Source: Micropterix aruncella (Eukaryota > Arthropoda > Insecta > Lepidoptera > Micropterigidae). From it: a stretch of 64,000 bases of DNA. Below the pieces are notes generated by a model that was given only the letters and a program-made list of their open reading frames with translations, searched no databases and had not been told where the DNA came from. Of the stretch, positions 33,809 through 45,006 are shown piece by piece. The DNA is taken from the NCBI GenBank assembly GCA_944548615.1, contig OX155967.1:18794067-18858066 (forward strand), given 5' to 3'. A program made the translations under genes and the position numbers. Positions within the stretch are counted from its first letter, which is position 1, and the number at the start of each line of letters is the position of its first letter.

Positions 33809-34273
33809 ACATGAAATTCGTGAAAAATTTGTAACCTATTTTAATAATCAATAAACAGATTGATAAATTACTTACCAGTCATAATAATTTATTTTCCAAT
33901 TTCTTCCCACAGTTTTGATTTTATCGCCATATTTTTACATGAATTATCATTCGTATTTTAGGCAGGGGTTTCTCCGAATATATTCAATCAGTGTTTCAGT
34001 CATAATGCCTGTATTTTCACTCGTACGTCGGACGCTGTCAATGAAATTTGTAAACAAATACAACGCCCGGCGTCAAAGCGTTCTAGCGCGACGTCAGAGC
34101 GCCGCTTACTGCCAGCGAATCGGCGCTATAGCGCGGCGTCAGGATTTACGCTGTAGCGCTCTGACGCGCGCTTAATACGCGTTCTGTTTAGCGAGGCCTT
34201 TACAGTGCAATGAGTGTACGTACGAAGTCACGAAAACAAACCAATGCAAGGTACCAGAATGTGGTCTTTGGAG

Positions 34274-34312
34274 TTGTTAACTACTACGGGCGAACCCGCC
34301 ACCCCAGAAAGG
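34274..34312 (+). mobile_element. 5'-end scrap of the noncoding GTTGTC-family retroposon
   Basis: GTTGTTAACTACTACGGGCG followed by AACCCGCCACC is the first ~40 bp of the family. Downstream, GGTATAATGATAT is shared only with the diverged 24.6-kb copy. Confidence 0.6.
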
Positions 34313-34499
34313 TATAATGATATTAAATCTTCCTTTAAATAAATAAATATTTAATATAATACGTTAAATATATATTTTTTTTACATAAAATTCTAAAGTA
34401 GGCAATAATAGATTATCTACAAGCTTTTATTAACCTTGCAATGTTTGTCATTTTTGTCAGTTTGTTTAGTCTTTTATCCTATGGAGTTAAAATTTTACA

Positions 34500-35660
34500 C
34501 GTTGTTTTAGTTTTATGGTGAGCATGACCTGATTCTACACAGGATCGGCTCCCGACGAGGCTACTCTTCCACGGTCAACAGCACAGATACACAATTTTGT
34601 ATTCGCAACTAACTAGAGCTGTCAAATACAATGGGCGAACCCGTCACCTCAGGAAGTTTTAACGATTAGTCGTTCTATCTCCCTGAAGTGAGCGCAGAAG
34701 ACTTGGACAAAAACAGTCCACCGTCAAGCTCCGCCACATGTCCGTAAGAGGCCAACGCCTTAACCGCAAGATAGCCAGGTGTGTTACCCAGCGGGCTTAC
34801 ACTCACGCCCTTACTTCCAATTGCGACCAGATTACTCCAGTCTCTCGATTGGTTACGAGTTCGAGGTCGCTTGCGCGCTCCTCTCCCTTACGAAGCGGTG
34901 AAACGGTGTATACCGAATCTATCGCGGACCACGGCATCCTTTGGTCGGGTAGCCGATGGTCGTTTCAAGAGCAGTCGCCGTAAGGTCCGCAACCACCCCC
35001 GCTCTATAGGAAACAGTACTGCTTCCATACTCCCCCGATTGTTAGTCAGAGTGCACAATCGATTGTCTTACGCCATACGGTGCGAAGACCGTCCAGGAGC
35101 GCCAGAAGGTTGATTCCTAGGGAAAACTAGCCCTAAGGCGAGATTCCTCCCCCGATTGTTAGTCAAAGTGCACAATCCATTGGCTTACAACGCACGGTGC
35201 GCAGACCGTCCAGGAGCGCCAGAAGGTTGACTCCTAAGGGCTCACACTTCATGCGTGGGGGCCGCCGAATGGGTGTTGACCTGTGAGTGTGACCAACCCT
35301 GAACAGAATGGGTCTTCGTGGCCAACTCAGCAAGGGCCCATTAGCTCCCATTTTGTATTCGCATTCAATTATGACAGCCCGTTGTAAATTTCACCATGGG
35401 TATGGCTGCTGCACCCAGGGTTGGCTCCCGACGAGGGGACTCCTCAATGGCCAACAGCACAGAACGAAATTTTGTAGACGCATTCAATTATGATAGCCCG
35501 TTCTAAGTTTCACCGCGACAGGGCTGCTGCACCCAGGATTGGCGTCCAACGAGGGCACTCCTCAACGGTCAACAGCACAAAACGAAATTCTGTATAGCAT
35601 TCAATTATGATAGCCTGTTCTAAGTTCTACTATGACATGGCTGCTACACCCAGTGTGGGC
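34500..35660 (+). mobile_element. Minisatellite-core element, copy 2, split by a retroposon
   Basis: Units of 118 bp (TTGGCTCCCGACGAGG starts at 35421 and 35539; a first unit starts near 34551) with CTCCTCAACGGTCAACAGCA and CATTCAATTATGATAGCCCG. The first unit is cut at 34607, and its remainder resumes at 35351 after the 743-bp retroposon, with TTTTGTATTCGCA on both sides. Confidence 0.75.
34608..35350 (+). mobile_element. Noncoding GTTGTC-family retroposon with 13-bp target duplication
   Basis: Bounded by TTTTGTATTCGCA at 34595-34607 and 35351-35363. It starts ACTAACTAGAGCTGTCAAAT and ends CCATTAGCTCCCA. It is longer (743 bp) than the 13.8-kb copy because a segment beginning CCCCCGATTGTTAGTCA is present twice (about 35031-35120 and 35150-35240). 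The 5' part keeps the hairpins GGGCGAACCC and AACGA-TTAG-TCGTT. No long open frame and no A tail. Confidence 0.88.
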
Positions 35661-36544
35661 TCGGGACAATAATTTTTATTAAACTTGTTTTTAAAATGTG
35701 TTTTTACTATCAACTTATTATTACTACAACTTCGAAACTAGGGAGAAATAGATTTTTTAAAATACTTTTAAATACTACTAAAAAATAAAAGTGTTTTTTA
35801 TAAACAAACTTTACTTCTCATTAGGGAGTTTCAGAGGCAATCTTCCGGCTCCATCTTCAAACCTTCGTCATCATGTGTAATTGAAAGTAGTTATGATATC
35901 GAAACCATCAGAGAGTTTCAGTCCCTACATCTTGGCTCCATCATCAAATCAACTAGATAGTACCATAATATTGCAATTGTTACCGAAATTGCAGCTCAAT
36001 CGGAAACCAGTAATCAGAAAACAAAAACCAAGGCTGGTTTTATTATATGAATTATCTATACTATATTTTAAGTATTTCTGCTGAGCATATAGGATGTTTG
36101 GGATGGTTGTTTTTTTTTTAAGTAGTTCCCCTTAGCTAGTACTATGTTCGGGATGGTTGGGCCATTTTTTAAAGGGTTGTTTTGTACATCAACTTGTACA
36201 AGAAAGTGTATTTTATTTCATTTTTTACTTTAAATGATTTTTAATTCAAGGCTAAACAGCTTAGTTGAAAATCATACAGATTTTTTGCTCGGGTCTTTGT
36301 TACCGAGTAAAAAATCGGTTGTATCACCCCAAGACTTTCCTGGCAAGTAGCCAAGGACTGATTTCATCTGAATATTAATTTCATAAATTAAATCGATGAG
36401 CACCCTTTCTCGGCCGGCTGACGAACCAGTTTTTTTTCTTTACACAACCTCGGCGGCGCGGTTCGTTTCTCGGCTAGCCTTAGGCAGCTCGCCAGTAATA
36501 TTTGATTAATATGTATGACGGAATTTAAATATTATTAGTGCAAT
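35661..36544. other. Mostly unclassified
   Basis: TCACCCCAAGACTTTCC and GGCAAGTAGC at 36325-36353 also occur at 52727-52752, so part of a dispersed repeat is present. No gene recognised. Confidence 0.4.
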
Positions 36545-36965
36545 TTGTATATGAGATGTTCTAACCAAAATTTACTATGTGATTTCTGCTCAATAAGGCA
36601 TCTGTGTACCAAATTGCAAGTCTCTAAGTCCTATATTTCGAGGATGATATATGACTAGTGCGCCCCCTGGTGGACTGATTTCAACCACAAATTTTCAACT
36701 CTTTCCATGTTCTTTTAATTCTTGATCCAATGATGCCTGAATACCAAATTTCAGCTTAATAATATTAAGCGTTTAGGAGCTATCGTGGAGGAATACATAG
36801 GTACATACAGAGAGACAGACAGAAACATAGACAGACTTTAATCTGGAAATGGTCTCAATCGTCTTAGGGGGGCTCAAAATGGATATTTCCGTCTTAAATT
36901 CGAACTTTTTAAAGCGTGATCACAACACTTTTCCTCCTGGTCGATTGGTAAGCCGGTAAACATCC
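36545..36965 (+). repeat. GTGGAGGAATAC repeat family, longest copy
   Basis: Contains CTCAATAAGGCATCTGTGTA, CAAGTCTCTAAGTCC, TAGTGCGCCCCCTGGTGGAC, GCTATCGTGGAGGAATAC, CTGGAAATGGTCTCAATCG, GGGGGGCTCAAAATGGATAT and TCCTCCTGGTCGATTGG. Other copies are at 11222, 15030 and, reversed, 39760. The conserved strand carries no open frame; class unknown. Confidence 0.65.
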
Positions 36966-37350
36966 TACAGCTGAATTAGAAATGCTAAAAAAATGCAGGT
37001 GAATTTTAAATAACTTTTTTAAGTAGAATAGTATGCTCTAAAAAAATCTCTTGAAATTAAAAAGGAAATTATTACTTTTTCGGTTTGATGTACAGAATCA
37101 CCCCGAAAAAAAATCCCGACCGTCCCATCCCAATCGCGATGTATATATACATCGCTGACAAATATGATGATGACCCCGCCTCCTTTTGAGCATTCATTGA
37201 TTGGATTATACATGAAAAGCAAAAAAAAATGTGAGTCTAAGCTTCACGTAACTAATATGAAATTTAATTTTAAAACAGTCACAGGTATTTTTTTATATAT
37301 ATTTCGAAAGTATTGAAAATATGTTCATTTATTTATTTCAAATATTATTC
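36966..37350. other. No recognised feature
   Basis: A/T-rich sequence without signatures. Confidence 0.35.
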
Positions 37351-37443
37351 AGGAGCCTGAATATTAAATCTATCAGGCATGCACCTCCGCTGCATACTTT
37401 CAAAAAGTTGTTGAAGAAACATTTATTTTTACACAGCCACTAA
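37351..37443 (+). pseudogene. LINE ORF2 C-terminal scrap (30 codons)
   Basis: The frame RSLNIKSIRHAPPLHTFKKL then LKKHLFLHSH and a stop matches the ...P..IR.APSL..FK..LK..LF ending typical of CR1/Jockey-type reverse transcriptases. Only the last 30 residues remain. Confidence 0.6.
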
Positions 37444-37614
37444 CCAAATACCTACCACACCTATACAAAAACTTGAAATTAAAATATATTTAATCCAAAA
37501 CTACAAATTTTTAAAGTTAAATATTGATTTTTATTTATTACTCGACGATGTATACATCGCGTATACATCATCACTGTATAAAATCGAGTGACATCGCGTA
37601 TACATATAGTATTA

Positions 37615-38300
37615 CGAGTGGTATTACCCGGCGTTGCCCGTGTTATATCTTTTCTCAAATACCAATGTATACCAATTTTCTTGGCGATCGGTTGAGCAGT
37701 ATAGAAGTTGGTGTGCTGCAGCGCCGTCTAGTTGAAAGTTGCAACAAAGCGGATATATATAAAAACCTTAACCATGAAAAAATACATATATATGCCAACT
37801 TTCATGGTGATCGGTCAAACGGTTTCGGAGTCTATTAAACTCGGACAGACGGGCATACAGATATACCAACATCCATTTTTATATTATATTAGTGATAATA
37901 CTTACATGTATATATTTTAATTAAAGAGTTTTGAACAATGAAGCACAAATAATTAAAAAGCAGGAATAATTTCACTGTATTACCTTCACAATATTTTGAA
38001 TTTAGAATAACGCTTGGCTGACTATGACGTTTGTAGGTTTAACATAGCAGCACCATCTATGGATTACTCAATAGATAATGCCATCTGTTAAAATCGTTTG
38101 GAACTAACAGATAATTGCGAATGTCAAATAATAGACATTGCAATAAAATAATATCGCGACTATAAATTAAGACGTAAGCTATCCTATCTTTCAAGTTGGA
38201 TCAAACTGCACATTGTGTGCAAATTTGATTCAAATCGGTTAAGTAGTTTAGGAGTCCATCGCGGACAAACAACGTGACACGTAATTTATATATATTAAGA
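37615..38300 (-). mobile_element. Helitron-like element, family H3
   Basis: On the minus strand it starts A|TCTTAATATATATAAATTA and CGTGTCACGTTGTTTGTCCG, then CTAAACTACTTAACCGATTTG, and ends near CACGGGCAACGCCGGG, TAATACCACTCG, where CTCG stands in for the expected CTAG. Start, order and the 3' GC-rich hairpin fit a nonautonomous Helitron with a mutated terminus. The middle contains an extra repeat-like segment (37700-37900). Confidence 0.5.
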
Positions 38301-39208
38301 TATATTACTGGACGATGTATATGTAACTTTCTACTATATGTAACTTTCAGGTACCTCATTCTAGTTCTTATTGTTTAATAATAATATTATGAATTTAATA
38401 TTTAATATGTAGATTACAATGTATAATGTAACATACCTGATCATATACATACGTTGTTTTTTCTAATTTTGTATTGATACTTCCTATTGTGTGATTATTT
38501 TTTGTATAAACTGTTTGATGACTATTAATATTCTTATTTTAATTGTCTATTTTATATGTACTCATGTACATGGATTCAGCTCTATTTTTTTTATTTATTT
38601 TATTTGTCTGCCGTGTAAAGCCGACTTTAGTCAACGCTATTATCAAATTAATATTTATTCTTTAATAATTTTGTATCTACATATAAACTGACGAATTCTA
38701 ATATGCGATAATAAGCTTTAATTCATAATTCATGCTTTTATTGTATATTCTGAATGAATAAATTGAACACTGAATACTGAATATACATATATACCATGAT
38801 ATTCCAAAACCATCTAATAAATATTTTCGCGGTAACACTTTTGGCTGGTTTTTGTTTATACATATTATGTTCGTTATACTTAATGTGGTTTGTTAAATCG
38901 TTTTATTATGGACATTAATAATTTTTCGTCTATGACCTTGGTTATAATTATAGTAATCTCCTTCTCGCTTTAAACAATGATATTTTTATTCCAATTACAG
39001 AGTCAAATAACTTACTAGCTTAATTTATTGGACGATTCCGAAGTCAAGGTTAAGTTTTGCGTAATTTCGTGATTAATATATTGTAAAGCGTATATTTCGG
39101 TACAGACAAATCGAGTATTTTTGGAATCACATATCCCAAAAGACCACGAGTACAAATTAATTAATACCATGATCTTGCAAATGCCGTCACCCGGAACGGC
39201 TTCACTCG
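38301..39208. other. No recognised feature
   Basis: A/T-rich DNA. The hydrophobic frame at 38491-38691 is low-complexity Ile/Phe/Leu sequence and is not supported as a gene. Confidence 0.35.
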
Positions 39209-39415
39209 GTGGAAATTGGCGCTCGTGGCCTGCCAGATAAATCTCTGTTTCACCTTTTTAGAGATCTTGGTCTCTCCAGGAAAATAATCAACTCCTTCTT
39301 AAAAAAAATATCTAAAACTGCGATTTCCGCATCTCAAATTCTATGGCTTCGAAGGGGGAGTGAATGGGTGGAAAGGAGAACGCTCAAATCCACTGCTCAT
39401 CCCCCAGAAGTGTAA
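39209..39415 (+). pseudogene. Possible LINE reverse transcriptase scrap
   Basis: FRDLGLSRKIINSFLKKISK followed by AISAS resembles the segment between RT motifs where LINE proteins read L..LG.s..ii.fl. No catalytic motif is included, so this is tentative. Confidence 0.3.
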
Positions 39416-39759
39416 TAATACTATATGATGGGCCCGACTTCCGTCGGTGAATTCCATGGCAGCTCCGTTTGTATTTTATTTTTTATTTTATTTTATTATT
39501 TTTATTTAAATCTGGTTGGATGTGACGAATGAGTTTAAAGTTTGTATTATCACCCCTTTCCATTGGCTAATATATCGTCGTATATATCCCCAGATGCGCA
39601 GAGCCTTCATTCAGATCATCCATGTAAAAGAGGTGTGAGAATTACAATCCTCCTCTTCTCAGTTTGTACTTTGCCGGCCCACCAACCAACAACGAAGGAA
39701 AATATTTTGAACGCGCGTTTATTTTTAGATGAAGACGGACATATCCATTTAAAGCCCCC
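39416..39759. other. No recognised feature
   Basis: T-rich microsatellite-like TTTTATTTTATTTT near 39474-39505. A 16-C homopolymer lies at 39755-39770. Confidence 0.4.
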
Positions 39760-40012
39760 CCCCCCCCCCCCTGAGACAATTTCAGATGGAAGTATTGAAG
39801 AATTTCATATGGATGGAAGATATGATTCTGCTTGTGTGTCTGTCGAGGTGCTTCTGTCTATTCCTCCACGATAGCGCCCAACTGTTTAATCCGGTTAAGC
39901 TGAAATTTAGGATGCACGGCACATTTGGTCATGGCAAGAGTTGAAAAATTATCGTGACTGAAATCGATCCACCAGGGGATATTTCAATCTCCAATTATTG
40001 GAGTTTTAGACT
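39760..40012 (-). repeat. GTGGAGGAATAC repeat family, inverted partial copy
   Basis: The reverse complement includes CGTGGAGGAATAGACAGAAG, AAATTTCAGCTTAACCGGAT and GATTTCAGTCACGATAA, matching the 36.5-kb copy in order but with substitutions. Confidence 0.55.
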
Positions 40013-40045
40013 TGAATTTTGGTACACAGATTCCTCGTCGGGCTG

Positions 40046-40694
40046 AAGTCACAACTACAACGGGCGAACCCGTCACCTCGGGAAGTTTTAACCACATTAG
40101 ATCGTTTTGTCTCCCGTGCGGTGAGCGCGGAAGACTTGGGACGAAAAACAATCCAGAGTCTAGTTACACCACCTGCCCGTCAGAGGCCAACGCATTACGG
40201 CGTGGCACCGGAAAAGGTACCCAGCGGGCAGCCTCGCCTATTGACTACCAGTTTGAAAGGATAACTCCGTCTGGAATTAACCTTCAGGATACCTCCTACC
40301 TCCCGACTGGTTACAGGATCGAGGTCGCTTGCGCGATCCTCTCCCCTACGTAGCGGTGATAGGTGTCTACAGAATATATCGCGGACCACGGAATCATTTG
40401 CTTGGCTCTTCACCCGGGATCGGGTGGCCGAATCGTCGTTTCAAGAGCAGTTGCTGTAAGGTTAACAACTACCCCCGCTCTATGGAAACATTACTGTGTC
40501 CAGACTCCTTCGAATGTTAGTCGGAATGCACAATCGATTGACTGACGCCGCACGGCGCGTAAGCGGCCAGCGTCCTGCCCTGGCTCGCACTTCTGCGTGG
40601 AGGCCGCCGGATGGGTGTTGACCCGTGCTTTTGACCGACCCTAAAAAACTGGGTCTTAGTGGCCAAACTGCAACAGGGCCCATTAGGTCCCAAA
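40046..40694 (+). mobile_element. Noncoding GTTGTC-family retroposon copy
   Basis: From CACAACTACAACGGGCGAAC to GGGCCCATTAGGTCCCA, with the family blocks GAGCGCGGAAGACTTGG, GAGGCCAACGCATTACG, GGTCGCTTGCGCGATCCTC, ATCGCGGACCACGG, TTTCAAGAGCAGTTGC and GTGGAGGCCGCCGGATGG. The usual AACGA/TCGTT hairpin is disrupted here. I did not find a clear target duplication. Confidence 0.8.
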
Positions 40695-40707
40695 ATGTCA
40701 ATGTCAT

Positions 40708-40890
40708 GGTACATTTTGACATCCCTTTTGCGCTGGCTACGCTGGTATGCGGGTGGCGCTGGTAGCGTTGTCCAGCGAAACGAATAGTAATTTATTTGGC
40801 CATCTATAATAATATTGATAATTAATGGTTCTTTATAAAGGTCTGATTGATTATAAAAACCGAATAATTTAACCAATGATATCAATAATT
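40708..40890 (-). repeat. Dispersed repeat shared with 1835-2022
   Basis: The reverse complement matches 1835-2022 in the blocks listed there and directly follows the retroposon copy. Confidence 0.6.
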
Positions 40891-41892
40891 ACATTTAATT
40901 CGCATTTTATATACATTATTATATATCAGAAATATTACGAAGAGATATAAGAAAGTCATCTATAAGGCTACAGGCTCAGCAAATAATACCACAGAACTAT
41001 ATATCCATCACCCCAACACAGGCGTATACCTAGTGGGGTGATGTAATCCTGACAAGTTAATGCCCTTTCGCGATTTTCTTCATATGTACCTATTCTTTTA
41101 AAATGTGTTAAAAAAATGAACACAATCTCTTTTATGTAACTATAAAAAATAGGATAAATAAATAAATAAATAAATAAATAAGTCTATTTGAACATTAAAA
41201 CACGTAATTATTACTTATTGAAACCTGTATACCAAATTAAAAATTTATGTCTTTTTGTAAATAATATTAAAATAATAAGAGATGTGATTTCAAACTTCGT
41301 TTGTGTTAATACTATTATTTTATTTTGTTAGGATACCGCAACAGGGTGTTTAGAAAGCCATATAGGCTACTGAACATAAGAGAACATTAATCAATGTTTG
41401 GAACTGTGAGTGCCATCTACACGTTGAGTTTCATATTAAAATCCTAACTGGAAAAACGTAGTACAGAATTGAGCAATATGACAATCTATATAAGCAATGT
41501 TATCGGAAAGCATCCTTATACAATCAGCACATTTCATTGAGTTAAGACTCTGCCAACCTTATGACTCTTTACTGCCTATATAAGTATATAAGTGTGTGTT
41601 TCCTTTGTCTGTCGTCGGTCACGACCTCTGTCCAAGAGTACCTGGGTGGGTACCTATCAGAAACATGCTATTGTTTCAGAGAACCGGCTAGCGACTGCCC
41701 AGATGGATCGTCCCGAACCCGTCATCGGTTCACTGTCCGTTGGAAGCGCGATTGTGGGTCATTAGCGCGTCCATATAATATGTAAAATAGAGGTAAAAAA
41801 CTTCTTAGCTTAACTGATTCAATTGTAAAATCAATGATGTATTAAAAGCTAGAAATAATTGAAGGGTCACCGGGAAAAACGATCAATGTCCT
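40891..41892. other. Unclassified; possible LINE/SINE tail
   Basis: A hairpin-capable CACCCCAACA..GGGGTGATG block (41016-41043) is followed 110 bp later by AAATAAATAAATAAATAAAT (about 41155-41182), the arrangement of a retroposon 3' end in plus orientation. The body upstream is not recognised. Confidence 0.4.
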
Positions 41893-42545
41893 TTTTAACC
41901 GACTTCAATAAAAGGAGGAGGTTATCAATTCGGTTGTATCTTTTTTTTAAATGTTTGTTACCTCAGAACTCTGCCTCTTATGAACCGATTTGAAGAATTG
42001 TTTTTTTATTTAAAAGGATATACTTGCAGATTGGTCCCATTTTTATCAAAATCTTGTTCTGATGATGGGATCCATGAGGGATTGAGGGAACTCCTCAAAT
42101 ATTATCATATGAAATTGAAAATGTACATGTCGATTCAATTCCGATGAGAATGTATTTTTTTATCATAAGCGTGACCTGATTCATCACCCTGGTTTGGCTC
42201 CTGAAGAGGGGACTTCTCAACGGTCAACAGCACAGACACGAAATTTTGTATACTCATTCAGTTTCGCCATGACATGGCTGCTGTATCCAGGCTCCCTGTA
42301 TTGGCTCCCGACGAAGGGACTCCTTAACGGTCAACAGCACATACACAAAATTTTGCCCGTTCTAAGTTTCACCAAGACAGGACTGCGGCACCCAGGGTTG
42401 GCTTCCAACCAGGGAACTCCTCAACGGTCAACAACACAGACACAACATTTTGTATACGTTTTCAATTATGATAGCCCGTTCTTATGATCACCTAAACAGT
42501 TTCAATTATGATCACCATGATATGGCTGCTGCACTTATAAAAAAA
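41893..42545 (+). mobile_element. Minisatellite-core element, copy 3
   Basis: Starts ACCGACTTCAATAAAAGGAG, GAGGTTATCAATTCGG, then TTTGTTACCTCAGAACTCTG, CAGATTGGTCCCATTTTTAT and GATGATGGGATCCATGAGGG, leading into about three units of the 118-bp repeat, and ends GCTGCTGCACTTATAAAAAA. It shows the head without the insertion present at 12067-12442. Confidence 0.7.
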
Positions 42546-43038
42546 ATAAAGTAGTTTTTTTTTTGTTAAAATTTTGTGTACTTTGAGGCTTATTGTTAAA
42601 GGTAATTAGTAAAACCTTCTTAGTTCTTGCTTTAAAAGCGATTATCTAAGAAGAAGAATAAGTCACGCAACTTTAAAACCTCATTAGTGAAGATATTTTT
42701 TCAATATATTTAAATTCATATTGCAAATTAACCAAATTAATCACATATACAATATTCACAACCTCATCACAGACAATTCGGAATAAATCAGTTTTTTCCG
42801 CTCCTTTAAAATGCAGGAAAGTTGATTTAGTTCTTAATTAACTAATTACTAATTAAATTCTTCAATGACTTTCTTCGAGTCATTCAATGACTGAATTCGC
42901 TTTATTTATGGCCCAAGAAAGTATCACCATACTACGGTGTACAGAAAGAGGCCGCTGGCTGGCCACCCGAGAATGGACAAACACGATAGTCCTTGGTTTG
43001 CTCTTCAGAATCTTGGAGGGGGCCGCTCGGATTTATCT

Positions 43039-43040
<2 letters not shown>
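42546..43040. other. No recognised feature
   Basis: A/T-rich flank leading to the LINE tail at 43041. Confidence 0.4.
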
Positions 43041-43086
<46 letters not shown>

Positions 43087-43101
43087 GTAGTAGTCTTTAT
43101 T
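43041..43101 (-). terminator. LINE polyadenylation signal and A45 tail
   Basis: On the minus strand AATAAAGACTACTACC directly precedes 45 A residues. A stem-forming CCCACTGAAAAGGC/GCCTTAGTGGGG pair lies 40-70 nt upstream. The long uninterrupted tail suggests a young insertion. Confidence 0.9.
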
Positions 43102-43266
43102 CATAAAAAAAGATACAAATTACATGTCACAGTTCCCCACTAAGGCTAGTGCCTTTTCAGTGGGTAACTAACAATAATGTGTTTATATCTGACTTATATT
43201 ATCTATTACCTATTATACTTTTATTAACTATTATAACTTTCTACGTTAAGTAGATGCATTGACTTT

Positions 43267-43488
43267 CTAACCTAACCTAATCTGACCTATATCTCCTATC
43301 ATAACTAGCTGAATATACACTTATAAATATGCTTTTCCACTAAATTGATATGCCTACTTACTCATCTAACCTAACCTATACTAATTATCCTGGTATACTT
43401 ACTTTGTTTACAATTACAATAACAAATGATTACACTAATAAAATGATTCATACTAGATATCTATACTTATACCCTAACCTAACCTAAC
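43267..43488 (-). repeat. Three telomere-like TTAGG clusters in the LINE 3' UTR
   Basis: CCTAA-type clusters lie at 43267-43280, 43366-43378 and 43472-43488, about 100 bp apart, read as TTAGGTTAGG on the element strand. Intervening sequence also looks loosely periodic. Confidence 0.65.
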
Positions 43489-43668
43489 TTATCTTAATTA
43501 GCTTGGTTTACCATAATTATTCTACTTGATGTTAATGCTAATTTAGTCTAATATAATTTTTACTTGTCACAGTTATGCTACTTCTTTTACATATTTATGC
43601 TAATTTACACTAATATAGTTTTTAATGTCTCTGTTATAGTATTTATATTACATAATATTTAAATTATT

Positions 43669-45006
43669 TCAATTAGCTCGCCTGGGTAAGTCATTATTTA
43701 GGTTGCTTAGTAGTATAAGTTTCAATGTTTTCTTTAGTAAGTATTTGCTGATTGAGTTGTCTAATTTTATTGAAAAGTGATTGAATAATTTTGGAACAAT
43801 GAATTCAAGAGTTCTATCGCCGTAATAATTGTTTTGCTTGTTATATTTCAAATACCCCTTTTCACGTAGCCGAGTTCTGTGTATATGATCGGCAGGTATT
43901 CGTAACGAACCGTTTTCGTTGTTGTCAAGCAGAATTTTATACCATACGAAGAAACTTATAGGCAAGACATCAATTGAGGAGTAGAGTTCTGTGTAATTAT
44001 TTTGCTTAATTTGTATTGAGCCTTTTGGTGCCATTTGTTTCAGTATTCGAATTTGAATATTTTCCACTTTCCTAACGTACGTGGGAAATGTAAGTCCCCA
44101 TACCTGAATGCCATATCCTAGTATAGAATTTACAAGTGAAAAGTATATGATTTTCATAATATTATGAGGTACTACGGATTTCAGGTGAAAGAATAGTTTT
44201 AAAAAATACCTGAGTTTTCCACACAGTAGAAGTATGTGACTTTCCCAATTAAAGTTTTTGTCAAGTATTAAGCCCAGGTATTTATGTGTACTCACAACCT
44301 CTAGACTATTGCAGGAGCAGTTTAGATGTGATACGTTATCGTGAATGCACGTATACGAGTGTGCTTTAATAGCTATCTCGCCCCTTTTTTTATAGGGAGA
44401 GGTGACGTACAATACCTTTGTCTTCGTATGGTTGATAACGAGGCCGTTGTCATGGGACCAGCGCAACAGTTGTAGGAATTGTTGGTTCATGATTGTGTTT
44501 GCAGTATTTACGTCATCGTGCTCAACCACTATCGCTGTGTCATCGGCGAATTGGTACACTTTTGATTTAAAAAATATATTCGATATAGTGTTGCAATATA
44601 TCAAATAAAACATAGGTCCCAATACGGAGCCCTGTGGTGTACCCTCTGTTATCCTAACACTATTACCAATCGAGTCCCCTATTTTTACCGCCATTTCTCT
44701 ATCACTTAGGTAACTGCGCAGTAACTCTTTGTATCTGCCTCTTATACCTACATCGTCAAGGGTCCTTATGAGTCGATCATGATTAATTGTGTCGAAAGCC
44801 TTGCTAAAATCCACAAGGACAATTATGACGTGTTTTTTGTCATTCAGGCACTTATTTACGTGGTTTGTAAAATTAGATAGGAGTTGATCGGTATTCTTAT
44901 TTTTTTGGAACCCGTATTGGCTTTCATTGATAATATTATTAGTCGTTAGGTATGTCTGCACCTTGCCTGCGATATATTTTTCAAAGATTTTGTTAATACT
45001 TGACAA
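43669..45006 (-). CDS. LINE reverse transcriptase part of ORF2
   Basis: 445 residues in the same frame as the upstream endonuclease part. Motifs in order: NKIFEKYIAGK, SQYGFQKNKNTDQLL, DFSKAFDTINHDRL, GTPQGSVLGPMFYLIY, FADDTAIVVEH (catalytic F/Y-A-D-D), KTKVLYV, STHKYLGLILDKNFNWESH and the C-terminal IHRTRLREKGYLKY. The domain really begins upstream of this methionine, directly after the stop at 45097-45099. There is no RNase H domain, fitting CR1/Jockey-like clades. Confidence 0.92.
   Translation of the reverse strand: MSSINKIFEKYIAGKVQTYLTTNNIINESQYGFQKNKNTDQLLSNFTNHVNKCLNDKKHVIIVLVDFSKAFDTINHDRLIRTLDDVGIRGRYKELLRSYLSDREMAVKIGDSIGNSVRITEGTPQGSVLGPMFYLIYCNTISNIFFKSKVYQFADDTAIVVEHDDVNTANTIMNQQFLQLLRWSHDNGLVINHTKTKVLYVTSPYKKRGEIAIKAHSYTCIHDNVSHLNCSCNSLEVVSTHKYLGLILDKNFNWESHILLLCGKLRYFLKLFFHLKSVVPHNIMKIIYFSLVNSILGYGIQVWGLTFPTYVRKVENIQIRILKQMAPKGSIQIKQNNYTELYSSIDVLPISFFVWYKILLDNNENGSLRIPADHIHRTRLREKGYLKYNKQNNYYGDRTLEFIVPKLFNHFSIKLDNSISKYLLKKTLKLILLSNLNNDLPRRAN

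Larger units (their letters stand above)
26556..34199 (+). mobile_element. PIF/Harbinger-like element interrupted by a BEL/Pao insertion
   Basis: Left end AGGCCCCCCAAACAGAACGC and the reverse complement of the right end, AGGCCTCGCTAAACAGAACG, form an inverted repeat, and both sides are flanked by TTA (26553-26555 and 34200-34202), the usual Harbinger target duplication. The interior before 26912 encodes an N-terminal transposase scrap. A 6,892-bp retrotransposon sits at 26917-33808, so the original element was about 750 bp, an internally deleted derivative. The right arm (34060-34180) is rich in GCGYCAGAGCGC-type subterminal motifs. Confidence 0.82.

Noticed and set aside
34060..34180. Coding sequence in the Arg-rich frame at the right Harbinger end
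   Set aside because: The sequence is the transposon's subterminal GCGYCAGAGCGC-type repeat.
38491..38691. Small membrane protein
   Set aside because: A 66-residue hydrophobic frame in A/T-rich DNA is expected by chance, and no start context or homology is recognisable.
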